Of a DNA stretch of 64,000 nucleotides, positions 55,367-63,583 are shown piece by piece. The DNA is taken from the NCBI GenBank assembly GCA_965249225.1, contig CBDFLT010000006.1:124001-188000 (forward strand). The letters run 5' to 3'. The number at the start of each line of letters is the position of its first letter. Positions within the stretch are counted from its first letter, which is position 1. This DNA comes from CBDFLT01 sp965249225 (GTDB lineage Bacteria; Chloroflexota; Dehalococcoidia; Lucifugimonadales; G963668185). The notes beneath the pieces are model-generated. The model was not told the DNA's origin, made no database searches, and saw nothing but the letters and a program-made list of their open reading frames with translations. The translations under genes and the position numbers were made by a program.

Positions 55367-55683
55367 GCCAGCCCCAGCAGCTTGATATGGGGAATGTCGG
55401 GTGATAGCAGGATCATGTTGACAGTGATTTCCACCGATGATAACGTGCGCACATTACTTAATCGGAGGGGAGAATCATGGGTGAACAAGACCTTAGGAAC
55501 CTCTGAATAACCCTTCATATGCTGGATTGAATTGATTGCAGGGGTAGTTCGAAGATGTTCAATTCTTTGCGATGGCCCATCAGGCTGTTGCGGCCCTAAA
55601 TCGGGTCTGTTTGGGCTTCGAAAGCGGGCTCTGCCGGGGGCGTGTCGCCGCTATCAACCTGATTTGGGCGCACTTCTCTCTCG

Positions 55684-56634
55684 TCACACCGCCAAGTGGC
55701 GCTCGGCTGTCATCAAGTTGGCAAACCCCAGCAGCAACGCCAGCCGTTGCGTGTTCTTGGCCAGTCCACGATACCGCACCTTGGCGTAGCCAAAGTGACG
55801 CTTCACATACAGGAACGGATGCTCCACCTTCGCCCTGACCGACGCCTTGCGCTTCTCCGCCAACGCCTCCTCGCTTTCAGGTGCTAGCTGCCGACGCCGA
55901 CCGGGCTTCATCGCCACGCGCCACTCCACATCCAACTCTCGGTTCTCCTCCCGCTTATCGACTCCCTGATACCCCGCATCGCCCCACACCCGCGTCTCTC
56001 CACCGTGTAGTAACCGGTGAGTTTCGGTCACGTCATGCACGTTCGCTGATGTCATAGCTACACTATGCACCACCCCTGTCTCTTCGTCCGCCCCGATGTG
56101 CACCTTCATACCGAAGCTCCACTTGTTGCCCTTCTTGGTCTGGTGCATCTCTGGGTCACGCTCCCGGGCACGGTTCTTAGTCGACGACGGCGCCTCGATG
56201 ATGCTCGCGTCCACTATAGTCCCCTCCCGAAGACGAAGCCCCTGAGTCTCCAGGTGGACGTTGATGGTCTTGAACAGACCTTCGCCAAGATCGTGCTCCT
56301 CCAGCAAGTGGCGGAAGTTCAGGATCGTCGTCTCGTCAGGCAGAGGGCCCGACAGCCTCAGGCCCACGAATCGCCTCACCGACTCGACCTCGTATAGCAT
56401 GTCTTCCATCCCAGGGTCGCTCAGGTTGTAGAACAGCTGCACGCAGTGTATGCGAAGCATCGCCGACAGCTCATACGGATGCCGGCCTCGGCCAGCCTCG
56501 GGATAGTATGGTCGAATGCGACTCTCCAACTGTCCCCACGGTATCAGACCGTCCATGCGCTCCAGAAACAGCTCCCGCCGAGTCTTGCGCTTCTTACACT
56601 CGTACTCCAGGTCCGCAAATGTCGGCTGGTTCAT
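55684..56634 (-). CDS. IS5-family transposase
   Basis: A 316-residue DDE transposase. MDGLIPWGQLESRIRPYYPE and GRHPYELSAMLRIHCVQLFY form the N-terminal region. The catalytic residues are in TIVDASIIEAPSS (D), RVWGDAGYQGVDK (D) and VRAKVEHPFLYVKRHFGYAK (E, with the Y-x2-R-x3-E-like helix). The frame is complete. The nested element lies upstream of its start (beyond 56634), so only its promoter side is separated from the right terminal repeat. Confidence 0.9.
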   Translation of the reverse strand: MNQPTFADLEYECKKRKTRRELFLERMDGLIPWGQLESRIRPYYPEAGRGRHPYELSAMLRIHCVQLFYNLSDPGMEDMLYEVESVRRFVGLRLSGPLPDETTILNFRHLLEEHDLGEGLFKTINVHLETQGLRLREGTIVDASIIEAPSSTKNRARERDPEMHQTKKGNKWSFGMKVHIGADEETGVVHSVAMTSANVHDVTETHRLLHGGETRVWGDAGYQGVDKREENRELDVEWRVAMKPGRRRQLAPESEEALAEKRKASVRAKVEHPFLYVKRHFGYAKVRYRGLAKNTQRLALLLGFANLMTAERHLAV

Positions 56635-56817
56635 CTACTCTTGCTCCCGTCCTTAGTCAGTTCGTCTCCACTTGTCATGGTACTATGCCACCATAATCCA
56701 CGGACTGTGTATCGTCAGCACATTTGGGACAGCTGATGGGGAATTGAGAAGCGACAATTAAGGCGATTGTCCTGGCTCAGGTAGGAGAGTAGATTCACGG
56801 AAGTGAAAGGAGCCAGG

Positions 56818-57180
56818 ATGCAGGAAGTCAGTCGAAGCTACGATCAAGCCGACGAGAACGCGAGGCAGGTGGTCCGACGGACCAGAAACGTTACACGTCG
56901 CAAGTACACACCTGAGGAGAAGGTACGGATCGTCATAGAGGGGATCCGCGGGGAGATATCAGTCAGCGCCTTGTGCAGGCGAGAGGGAATCAACCCCGGG
57001 GTCTATTACAAGTGGCTCAAGGACTACATGGAGGCGGGCAAGTCGAGGCTGAAGGGTGACACGCTACGGGAGGCGAACAAGGCGGAGGTCGATGCCTTGA
57101 AGCGCGAGAACGAGCGGCTCAAGGAACTTGTTGCTCAGCTGTCGGTGGAGAACCTGGTCCTGAAAAAAAGCCTCGGTTAG
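56818..57180 (+). CDS. IS3-like transposase OrfA, copy 2
   Basis: Identical in protein sequence to OrfA of copy 1: HTH segment VSALCRREGINPGVYYKWLK and a C-terminal coiled coil. The same A7 run lies near its 3' end (57163-57169). AGGAG precedes the ATG. Confidence 0.88.
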   Translation: MQEVSRSYDQADENARQVVRRTRNVTRRKYTPEEKVRIVIEGIRGEISVSALCRREGINPGVYYKWLKDYMEAGKSRLKGDTLREANKAEVDALKRENERLKELVAQLSVENLVLKKSLG

Positions 57181-57185
57181 AGCCC

Positions 57186-58178
57186 ATGGGCAAGCCCTAT
57201 GTGAGAAGGGAGGCCCAGCTCAAGGCGGAGGTCCTTCAGATCGTCGAGAGGTCTCCTCTGCCGGTCAGGCAGACCCTCCAAGAGTTGCAGATAGCACCCT
57301 CGACCTACTACCGCTGGAAGAGCAGGTATCGAGACAAGGGGTTTAACGGTCTGGTAGACCGGCCACCAGAGCCCAGGCGAGTGTGGAACCGGTTGGCTAC
57401 AAAGCAAAGACGGTACGTGGTCAGGTATGCGTTGGAGCACCCATCGTTGAGCCCGAGAGAGGTGGCGACCACCCTGGTGGACGAACAGGTCATGTACGTC
57501 TCCGAGTCCACCGTATACCGGATACTGAAGGAAGCGGGGCTCATCAAGCCGCCCGAGACCAAGGGCTTCCCAGCAGGAAAGGAGTTTCACACCAAGACTG
57601 CCAGGCCCAATGAGCTATGGCAGACCGATGCCAGCTACTTCTTCGTGGTGGGTTGGGGCTACTACTACCTGATCAGCGTGCTGGATGACTATTCCAGGAT
57701 GATCGTGGGCTGGAGGGTGCAGACCAGCATGAGCAGTGCCGACATCATCGACGTGGTCCAGGATGCGGTGGAGTTCACCGGTCAACCGACGGCGCCTGTA
57801 GAGCCAGGTCCAGCCCTTCTGAGCGACAACGGTCCAGGCTTTCTGTCTAGGGCGTTGGACGAGTTCCTAAGGGCCAGGTTCATGAAACACATCTTCGCCT
57901 CACCTTTCCATCCCCAGACCAACGGCAAGTTGGAGCGGTACCATCGCACAGCCAAGGCTAAGGTCAACGTCTTTGTCCACCACAGCCTGGAAGAGCTTGT
58001 AGCGGCTATGGAGGGCTTCGTAAGGTACTACAACTACGAGCGCTATCACGAGGCTTTGGGGAACATCACGCCGGCGGATATGTACCACGGACGCCAAGAC
58101 GCCATACTGGCGACGAGACAGGAGGTGAAGCAAAAGAGTCTAGCCGAACGGAGGTTGGCAAATCTGAGAACTGCCTGA
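57186..58178 (+). CDS. IS3-like transposase OrfB (DDE integrase), copy 2
   Basis: Identical in protein sequence to OrfB of copy 1, with the D-D-E residues in QTDASYF, LLSDNGPGF and GKLERYH. An intact frame in both copies points to recent transposition. Confidence 0.9.
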   Translation: MGKPYVRREAQLKAEVLQIVERSPLPVRQTLQELQIAPSTYYRWKSRYRDKGFNGLVDRPPEPRRVWNRLATKQRRYVVRYALEHPSLSPREVATTLVDEQVMYVSESTVYRILKEAGLIKPPETKGFPAGKEFHTKTARPNELWQTDASYFFVVGWGYYYLISVLDDYSRMIVGWRVQTSMSSADIIDVVQDAVEFTGQPTAPVEPGPALLSDNGPGFLSRALDEFLRARFMKHIFASPFHPQTNGKLERYHRTAKAKVNVFVHHSLEELVAAMEGFVRYYNYERYHEALGNITPADMYHGRQDAILATRQEVKQKSLAERRLANLRTA

Positions 58179-58822
58179 GCCGGTTAGCGTCCAAGTTGCA
58201 CGCTTTAAAGGCTCCCCTTTTGTCCCACTTGTTTTGACGACGTACAGCCACGGACTTGTTCAGAGTATCCCTTATACGCACAGCACGCGACGTCGTCGAT
58301 GCATTCAACGAGGGCGACTGGGAGCGATTTAAGGCACCACTAACTCCGAACACGGTTTACAACGAACTCGGAACGCAGCGGACTCTCAAAGGGCCAGAAG
58401 AGATTCTTGGGGCGATGAAGGGTTGGAAGCAAGCCATGCCTGACGTCAAGGGAACTGTTACGAACTGCATTGCCAGCGGCAACACTGTGACAATGGAGGT
58501 GACCTGGAAGGGGACTCAAACCGGTCCCCTCGTAGGGTCGGCTGGCACTATTCCAGCTTCCGGGAAGACTCAAACGACACCTTCCGGCTGGGTTTTGGAA
58601 TTCGAAGGAGAGAAGATCAGGGAGAGCCGCCATTACTTCGACATGGTGACCCTCCTCACACAACTTGGTGCGATGCCGCAATAGCGGCCGACCATCCTTA
58701 GGCACCTCTCTCCAGTGAGAACATCGATCACCCGTTAATCAACCAGGGGTATTCCAAGCAATGTGATTTATAATCGCTTATACGGCGGCGAGTGCAGCTA
58801 GAGCTAAGTGAAGGAGGAATGC

Positions 58823-59185
58823 ATGGCAAAACTCATGTTTATGGGTTCCAGCGGCTCTGAGGACCCAACAAAGGCGGTGTTTCCTTTAATATTGGCCAAC
58901 GGTGCGGTGGAAGCCGGCCATGAGGCGGAGATTAGTCTGTTCGGCGACGCAGTGGTCCTCATGAGTGACCCGGTCATCAACAGCGTTGTTCCTGTTGGCC
59001 AGCCACCTCTTAAGGAACTAATGGCCACGGCAATACAGAATAAAGTTCCAATCTATGTTTGAGGAGGTTGCTCTGTCGCCCGTGGGGTGACTGAGACGGA
59101 CCTCCAAGGCAAGAACGCCGAGTTTACCAATCCTAAGAAAACAGCGGAGCGGATAGTCGCAGCAGACAAAGTGGTATCGGTGTAA
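58823..59185 (+). CDS. Probable selenoprotein: DsrE-like sulfur-relay protein, UGGC motif
   Basis: A DsrE/DsrF-like protein of 120 residues from ATG 58823 (AGGAGG just upstream). ANGAVEAGHEAEISLFGDAV and LKELMATAIQNKVPIYV form the conserved fold. An in-frame TGA at 59060-59062 follows IYV, and the frame continues GGCSVARGVTETDLQGKNAE and FTNPKKTAERIVAADKVVSV to TAA. Family members read Y-V-C-G-G-C-x-x-A-R-G here, so TGA sits at the first Cys of CxxC, giving U80-G-G-C83. A strong hairpin follows. Termination at TGA would remove the redox site and the last third. DsrE-like selenoproteins have, to my recollection, been described in marine metagenomes. The role is presumably sulfur transfer or peroxide/thiol chemistry. 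Confidence 0.85.
59071..59095 (+). promoter_or_regulatory. Candidate bacterial SECIS for the DsrE-like gene
   Basis: CTC-T-GTCGCCC pairs with GGGTGAC-T-GAG: a 7-bp upper stem (one G-T), one T/T mismatch and a 3-bp lower stem. The loop is GTG, with G first. It begins 20 nt after the TGA, within the range known for bacterial SECIS elements. Confidence 0.72.
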
Positions 59186-59427
59186 GTCGGAGGCCAAGCT
59201 GTCCTCGCCGTCAGGTCTCCGTCTACCACGTCAAAACTGATTCGCGTCATGCCGCAAACCGGTGACAGGATAAGTGCTACGTAAGCCGCTTCTCGACATC
59301 GCAAATCGCAAATGCCTCGCGGAGAGTTTAATTCGCTCGGCCGTATCCCGCTAAATAGGAGAGGCGGGCCCTAATAGCCACAGGGGACCCCCCCCCGTCT
59401 CCGCTTAGAGACCGTTCTTCTCTGGGC

Positions 59428-59795
59428 CTACCTGGCCATCTTCTTGAACATCTCGATCGCTGAGTCGAGACTCTCGTTGATATCGACTAAAGGACGGACA
59501 TCCCACGATACGAAGGGAAACAGCGGAAAGTCCCTTATATCCCTCATCAGCTCTTCGTGTGAGTTCGCGTTGCTGATGCTTGCCCCACCGCCCGCCGGGA
59601 ACCCGTATAGGATCTCTAAGGTGCCATCCCTTACCTTCCCGTCAAGCCACTGTTTGGCCGCTTGAAATAGCTGTTCCGCTACCTCCTTCGGACGTGCCTT
59701 GTGCAAATTTGGCCCAGCGTATCCATTCCGGTAATGCCTGTCAAATGAGTCTCTGGTTAATACCTCTAGATCACAGCGGTCGGTGGGAAGAGTTA
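59428..59795 (-). CDS. Muconolactone-isomerase-like domain protein, start unclear
   Basis: About 120 residues with RPKEVAEQLFQAAKQWLDGK, LEILYGFPAGGGASISNANS, then HEELMRDIRDFPLFPFVSWD. This 'G-G-x-x-x-N-x-x-S-x-E-E-L' pattern is that of ferredoxin-like muconolactone-isomerase or DUF3303-type proteins. The frame is open into the upstream phosphotriesterase gene but no ATG, GTG or TTG near 59795 gives a normal N-terminus. The 5' end may be altered, or a non-canonical start used. Function not assigned. Confidence 0.5.
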
Positions 59796-60938
59796 CTGTG
59801 GCTCGACGAAGGTGAGCAGTCGCTTGGGGTTCTCGACCACGATCTGGTTTATGTCCTCCTCCGTCACGCCAAGCCTCCTCAGGTGGGGGAGGAACGTCTC
59901 CAGGAAGAAGGAGTAACCCGTCCCGCCGTAGCACTTTAGCTCGAGCTTGGTGGCGATGTCCTGGGCGATCAGGATTCGGTCCGCATAGCCTGCCTCGATG
60001 AGCTTGGGGATGGCGTCGGCCACCAAGGCGGTCCCGCTGTAGGTCAGGTACTCAGCCCAGGGGTCTTCAGGATTGAGCGGCTCCCACGAAAGGGGCACTA
60101 TGAGCCGACCCACACAGTCGAATTGAATACACACCCCCATCTTCAACAGCTCCAGCATGAGCGGCATGTTGCCCGCTATCAAGTCGGAGTGCCCAAAGAT
60201 AGTACGTGTTAAGTCTCCCCCCTCTTCCTCGATAATACCGGCCATCTCCAGCTTCTCTCGGCCCATGCCACCCCAGTGTATAGTGATGGCCGCCCCCGTG
60301 GTCCGGCTGGCCCGCGCAGATGCCCTTGTGACCTTGATCTCATTGGGGGTAACGGAATCGTTGGGGGTATTGGGGTTGCCACCGATGCCCACCTCTCCGA
60401 TGATGCCAGCCCGAATCCCGGTATCTCCCACTCCAACGGTAACGTCCCGAACGATCTCATCAGTCAGGTCCTCCACGGTACGTTCGTCCATATCGTCGGG
60501 ATAGCTCCATGGGACATACCAGCTGCAACCCATAACCATGTTGAGTCCTGTCGCAATGGACATCCGAAGCAGGGCCCGTGGGTCTCTTCCTATGCCGATA
60601 TTGGTCACATCTACGATGGTAGACCCACCCCAGTCCCGAAACTCTGAAGCCTCGGCGGCGGCCATCTTCTCATCCGTCAGAACCATGGCGTCTAGTATCG
60701 AGCCATAACGTTGCTGGGCGACATGCAGGTTCTCCAGCGTCAGCTTCTCATGCCACTGGGCCGCCTCGGTGATCGGAGTGAAGCGGTTTGGCGTGTATAC
60801 CGACTCTGTATGCATCACCAAAAAACTGTCGACCAAAAGGTGCTCATGCATGAGGGTAACGCCCAGATTTTCGGGATCGATGGGACCCTTGACCGTCATC
60901 GCTTTCCCCGCCATCCCCGACGCTGATGCGGTGCTCAC
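59793..60938 (-). CDS. Phosphotriesterase-family amidohydrolase
   Basis: A 381-residue TIM-barrel metal hydrolase. The H-x-H metal pair is in VTLMHEHLLVDSF near the N-terminus; AAITIHWGGMG and IFGHSDLI supply two further His ligands, and RILIAQDIATK the terminal Asp. EVGIGGNPNTPND is the strand preceding the third ligand. WGGSTIVDVTN occupies the position of the bridging strand. Natural substrates of such proteins are usually lactones or esters rather than phosphotriesters. GTG start; the next gene downstream overlaps its stop. Confidence 0.82.
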   Translation of the reverse strand: MSTASASGMAGKAMTVKGPIDPENLGVTLMHEHLLVDSFLVMHTESVYTPNRFTPITEAAQWHEKLTLENLHVAQQRYGSILDAMVLTDEKMAAAEASEFRDWGGSTIVDVTNIGIGRDPRALLRMSIATGLNMVMGCSWYVPWSYPDDMDERTVEDLTDEIVRDVTVGVGDTGIRAGIIGEVGIGGNPNTPNDSVTPNEIKVTRASARASRTTGAAITIHWGGMGREKLEMAGIIEEEGGDLTRTIFGHSDLIAGNMPLMLELLKMGVCIQFDCVGRLIVPLSWEPLNPEDPWAEYLTYSGTALVADAIPKLIEAGYADRILIAQDIATKLELKCYGGTGYSFFLETFLPHLRRLGVTEEDINQIVVENPKRLLTFVEPQ

Positions 60939-61214
60939 GTCGTCCTCCTTCTCAGATATCTCGTCGTAGACGAATCAATCCGGAACCCCGTCACAACAGC
61001 CATCTCTGCCCACCGGTGTCTTCACCATATCATCTAATCTGTTGGCAAACTATATTAGTGGGGACTTCCCGTATCAACTCGTGGTGGGGCAACCGCCGTC
61101 TCGATCCAAACGAAACGATGGCGCCAATCCAGAACAGGGTACCTGTGATCGTTCCCAGCGATGCTGAGGCCATGTGGTTGGATGAGGTAGGATTCATGGA
61201 GAGGAGGGTAAACC

Positions 61215-62480
61215 ATGCGAAAGATCACCGTCGAGTACTGGTGGTGGGGCGAAGAAGAGCTTCCGGGCATGGAGGAGTGGCTGGTCGAAACGAAGGAAGC
61301 CTTCGAGGCATCGCATCCCCACATCACCGTCAAGCTCGCTCGGCAGCCCACGGACGATTTTATGCCCAACGCTAACGCCGCCCTCGCCGTGCAGAGCGGC
61401 CCATGCATTCAGCACTACTGGCCGATCACCTGGTTCGTCGAGAACATGATCAACGGCAACCTGGTGGCGTTCGAGGACTATCTTCCTAAAGAGGAGATAG
61501 AGCACTGGAGCCTCACCGACCGTCTGTGGACCTCGTGGAACGGCAAGACCTACGGTGCGCCGTTCAACAACAACGACCGCCTGTGGGGGTACAACAAGGC
61601 CCACCTGGCTCGGGTCGGCTGGGACCCAAACAGCCCACCTGGGACCTGGGACGAGTTCTTGCGGGTGGGTGCGCTACTTAACGAGGCCGGAATCACCCCG
61701 ATCGCCGCCGGGATGAAGGACAAGCAATACGCTGACTTTCCGTGGCTGCACTTCGCGCCCCAGACGCTGGACAGCGAGGCGGAGTGGTACGACATGCTAC
61801 TGGGCATCAGCGGCGAGAAGCTGTCAGATCCCAAGTTTATCGAGCCGTGGGTCCGCCTGAAGGAGATGATCGACAATAACTTCTTCAGCGACGATGTCCA
61901 CTCGCTGGACGTGTACGAGGGCTTCGATCTTTTCCCCCAGGGCAGGGCGACGTTCATCAACCTGGCAGAGAACCAGCTCAAGGGGTTCGCAGATAGGTTG
62001 GGTTGGGAGAACATGGGCCTAATGAAGCTCAGCCCTAAGTTCTCGGACGGTGCCCTCGGCAACAAGGTCTCGGGCGGCGCCCCGGCTGTCGCCGTAATGG
62101 GCTGGTGCCCCAACAAGCGGGAGGCCGTCGACTTCGTCGCCTTTACCCACTCGCCCGAGCGTATCCAGCGCCTCTACGAGATCACGGGCGGCATCGTCGC
62201 CGACGACCGCTTCGACCCGGCCTGGATCGGCGACAATCCCCTCAACCTTCAGAGGTATGAGTGGCACAGAGACGCGTTTACGATCTCGGTGTGGAACACC
62301 ACCGCCCCCAACCACGACGAGTGGCTCTGGCCCGGGGTAATCGGCCTGTTCGAGGGGACCATGACGCCTCAAGAGGTGGGCGAGCTTGGCCAGCGGTCGA
62401 CGGAGCTGTGGCGTGAGACCGACCCGGCCATGGTCGAGAGCTTCAAGAAGTGGCTCGGCGAGGGACTGCGCGCGCTTTAA
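61215..62480 (+). CDS. Extracellular-solute-binding-protein-like, no signal peptide
   Basis: A 421-residue periplasmic-binding-protein fold of ABC sugar transporters (family 1): KITVEYWWWGEEELPGMEEW, FEASHPHITVKLARQPTDDF, then WNGKTYGAPFNNNDRLWGYN and GWDPNSPPGTWDEFLRVGAL. The usual lipoprotein or Sec signal is missing: the first residues are already the first beta strand. AGGAGGG precedes ATG 61215, and no upstream in-frame signal is seen. No permease or ATPase gene is nearby. It may be a cytoplasmic sensor or an orphan derived from a transporter. Confidence 0.75.
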   Translation: MRKITVEYWWWGEEELPGMEEWLVETKEAFEASHPHITVKLARQPTDDFMPNANAALAVQSGPCIQHYWPITWFVENMINGNLVAFEDYLPKEEIEHWSLTDRLWTSWNGKTYGAPFNNNDRLWGYNKAHLARVGWDPNSPPGTWDEFLRVGALLNEAGITPIAAGMKDKQYADFPWLHFAPQTLDSEAEWYDMLLGISGEKLSDPKFIEPWVRLKEMIDNNFFSDDVHSLDVYEGFDLFPQGRATFINLAENQLKGFADRLGWENMGLMKLSPKFSDGALGNKVSGGAPAVAVMGWCPNKREAVDFVAFTHSPERIQRLYEITGGIVADDRFDPAWIGDNPLNLQRYEWHRDAFTISVWNTTAPNHDEWLWPGVIGLFEGTMTPQEVGELGQRSTELWRETDPAMVESFKKWLGEGLRAL

Positions 62481-62523
62481 GGTATTCCGCGCCTGAGGGA
62501 GGCCGGCGGGACCGGCGAGCGAC

Positions 62524-63240
62524 TCAATCCGCTACAGTGGGGGCAGACTCGAAGCGCTCCTCGAGACGATTCAATATCGTGCGCTCTCCAGGTGTTAAAT
62601 CCCTGGTCATCCAATCTCGTATCCACCTGGGGTCTTCGGCCTGATCGTCTACAAGGAGGTGCCGTGCAACCTCCAGCTGCTGGGCTTCACTCATGCGCTG
62701 TCGGACCTCCGGAAGAACGAAATCCTCCTCGAACTCCAGATGGTTGTCCTGACTAATCCAAAGGACCACTACTTTCTGGTAGAGGTTCCGTGCCGACCGG
62801 GCGATCGACCTGAATTTCCTGTTCTCTTCGTTCAGAGCCGACTGCACGTCGTCGAGCTTCTCCATTAGCTCCTGGTGCTGCCGCTCGTCAATGGCGTCGA
62901 TCGCTTCGCTCACGTTTGTCCCGATCTCTTTGGCGTACCGCTTGTCCATATGCGAGCTCAATCTGTTCATTAGATCGGCCAGCTCAGCGTGGTCCTGCTC
63001 ATTAGTCCTGGCCGGCGGACATTCCTTCAGCGGAGCGGTCATATACTTGTCTTCGGCCACCGCATGGTGCGTGAGCACTTTGGACCAGAAGCCGTAAGCT
63101 GTGCGAAAGTCGTCTAGGCTGTCGCCTAACTTGGCCTCCGCGATCAGCTTTTGCACCCGCCCGCCCTCGGCCGAAAGGGCTTTGTGTGCCAGGTACATCA
63201 CGTCGATTGGCGAGTTGAGTCGGGTGAGTTCTCCGATCAT
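62524..63240 (-). CDS. Hemerythrin-like HHE-domain protein
   Basis: A 238-residue four-helix-bundle protein. The di-iron ligands fit MYLAHKALSAEGG (H), VLTHHAVAEDKYM (H, E), NEQDHAELADLM (H) and SQDNHLEFEEDFVLPEV (H, E). A long helix EKLDDVQSALNEENRKFRSI separates the last two segments. HHE proteins bind O2, NO or handle Fe and reactive oxygen; the specific role is unknown. Eight bases separate it from an upstream small gene, so they are probably co-transcribed. Confidence 0.8.
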   Translation of the reverse strand: MIGELTRLNSPIDVMYLAHKALSAEGGRVQKLIAEAKLGDSLDDFRTAYGFWSKVLTHHAVAEDKYMTAPLKECPPARTNEQDHAELADLMNRLSSHMDKRYAKEIGTNVSEAIDAIDERQHQELMEKLDDVQSALNEENRKFRSIARSARNLYQKVVVLWISQDNHLEFEEDFVLPEVRQRMSEAQQLEVARHLLVDDQAEDPRWIRDWMTRDLTPGERTILNRLEERFESAPTVAD

Positions 63241-63248
63241 TTCGGGTC

Positions 63249-63444
63249 CTAGTCCTGCTTAAGTGCTATCTCTCTGAGCTGTTGGTTGACGTAGTGAAGG
63301 CCTTGAGCGACCCCCAGCAACCCCAAGAGCAGCGCCTTTTGCATATCTCGTTGGTGGGAACCCCGAATATTCATGCTCGTCCGCTGCGTTGAGTAGTTTG
63401 ATCGCTTCCCTAACGAAGTCATCCGTTTCTTTGTAACCCGCCAT
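63249..63444 (-). pseudogene. Small protein gene with a frameshift
   Basis: From ATG 63444 the first frame reads MAGYKETDDFVREAIKLLNA then ADEHEYSG. After a GGGG run near 63355, the reading that looks natural is one frame over: SHQRDMQKALLLGLLGVAQG then LHYVNQQLREIALKQD, ending at TAG 63249. Together they make a ~65-residue helical protein that precedes the hemerythrin gene. No family recognised. The break may be a real mutation or a homopolymer error. Confidence 0.5.
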
Positions 63445-63467
63445 TATTCCCTCCACACCGGCGTTTA

Positions 63468-63544
63468 TGGCGTCCCTGGCAGGATTCGAACCCGCGACCT
63501 GCTGCTTAGAAGGCAGCCGCTCTATCCACCTGAGCTACAGGGAC
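63468..63544 (-). tRNA. tRNA-Arg (anticodon TCT)
   Basis: Acceptor stem GTCCCTG pairs with CAGGGAC, followed by discriminator G and encoded CCA. The D-arm has GCTC...GAGC, the anticodon stem GCTGC/GCAGC encloses loop CTTCTAA (anticodon TCT), and the T-arm is GCGGG-TTCGAAT-CCTGC. All four stems are complete. Confidence 0.95.
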
Positions 63545-63583
63545 GGCTACGTTCGGCAGTGTAGCAAGGCCGCAGACGACCGG

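Larger units (their letters stand above)
56706..58247 (+). mobile_element. IS3-family-like insertion sequence, copy 2
   Basis: Same element as at 46707, offset by 9,999 bp, and identical wherever compared. It is flanked by the 8-bp repeat CCACGGAC at 56698-56705 and 58248-58255. It inserted into the IS5-like element between its transposase gene and right terminal repeat, so it is the younger of the two insertions. Confidence 0.88.
55496..58270 (-). mobile_element. IS5-family-like element, interrupted by IS copy 2
   Basis: The left end GGAACCTCTGAATAA (55496-55510) and the right end, reverse-complemented as GGATACTCTGAACAA, match at 12 of 15 positions. The 4-bp repeat CTTA flanks both ends (55492-55495; 58271-58274), the usual length for IS5. 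Without the nested IS3-like copy the element is about 1.2 kb. It carries one intact transposase on the - strand. Confidence 0.85.
55477..58684 (+). pseudogene. SnoaL-like ester cyclase gene split by nested insertion sequences
   Basis: The 5' end is ATG 55477 (GGAGGGGAG upstream) with MGEQDL; the rest lies at 58275-58684. Joining 55495 to 58275, that is removing the IS5-like element and one CTTA repeat, restores one frame: MGEQDLIRTARDVVDAFNEG then DWERFKAPLTPNTVYNELGT. KQAMPDVKGTVTNCIASG and ESRHYFDMVTLLTQLGA complete a 142-residue SnoaL/NTF2-fold protein of the ester-cyclase type (small polar-aromatic pocket, unknown substrate). As it stands, expression is lost unless the 3' part starts within the IS. 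Confidence 0.88.

Noticed and set aside
48251..56705. The interval between the two IS3-like copies as a composite transposon
   Set aside because: Each copy has its own complete 8-bp direct repeats, and the outermost flanks do not share a repeat, so two separate insertions explain the data better.
59388..59396. Run of nine C as a phase-variation tract
   Set aside because: It lies in an intergenic stretch, not within or just upstream of a reading frame it could switch; more likely a simple homopolymer.
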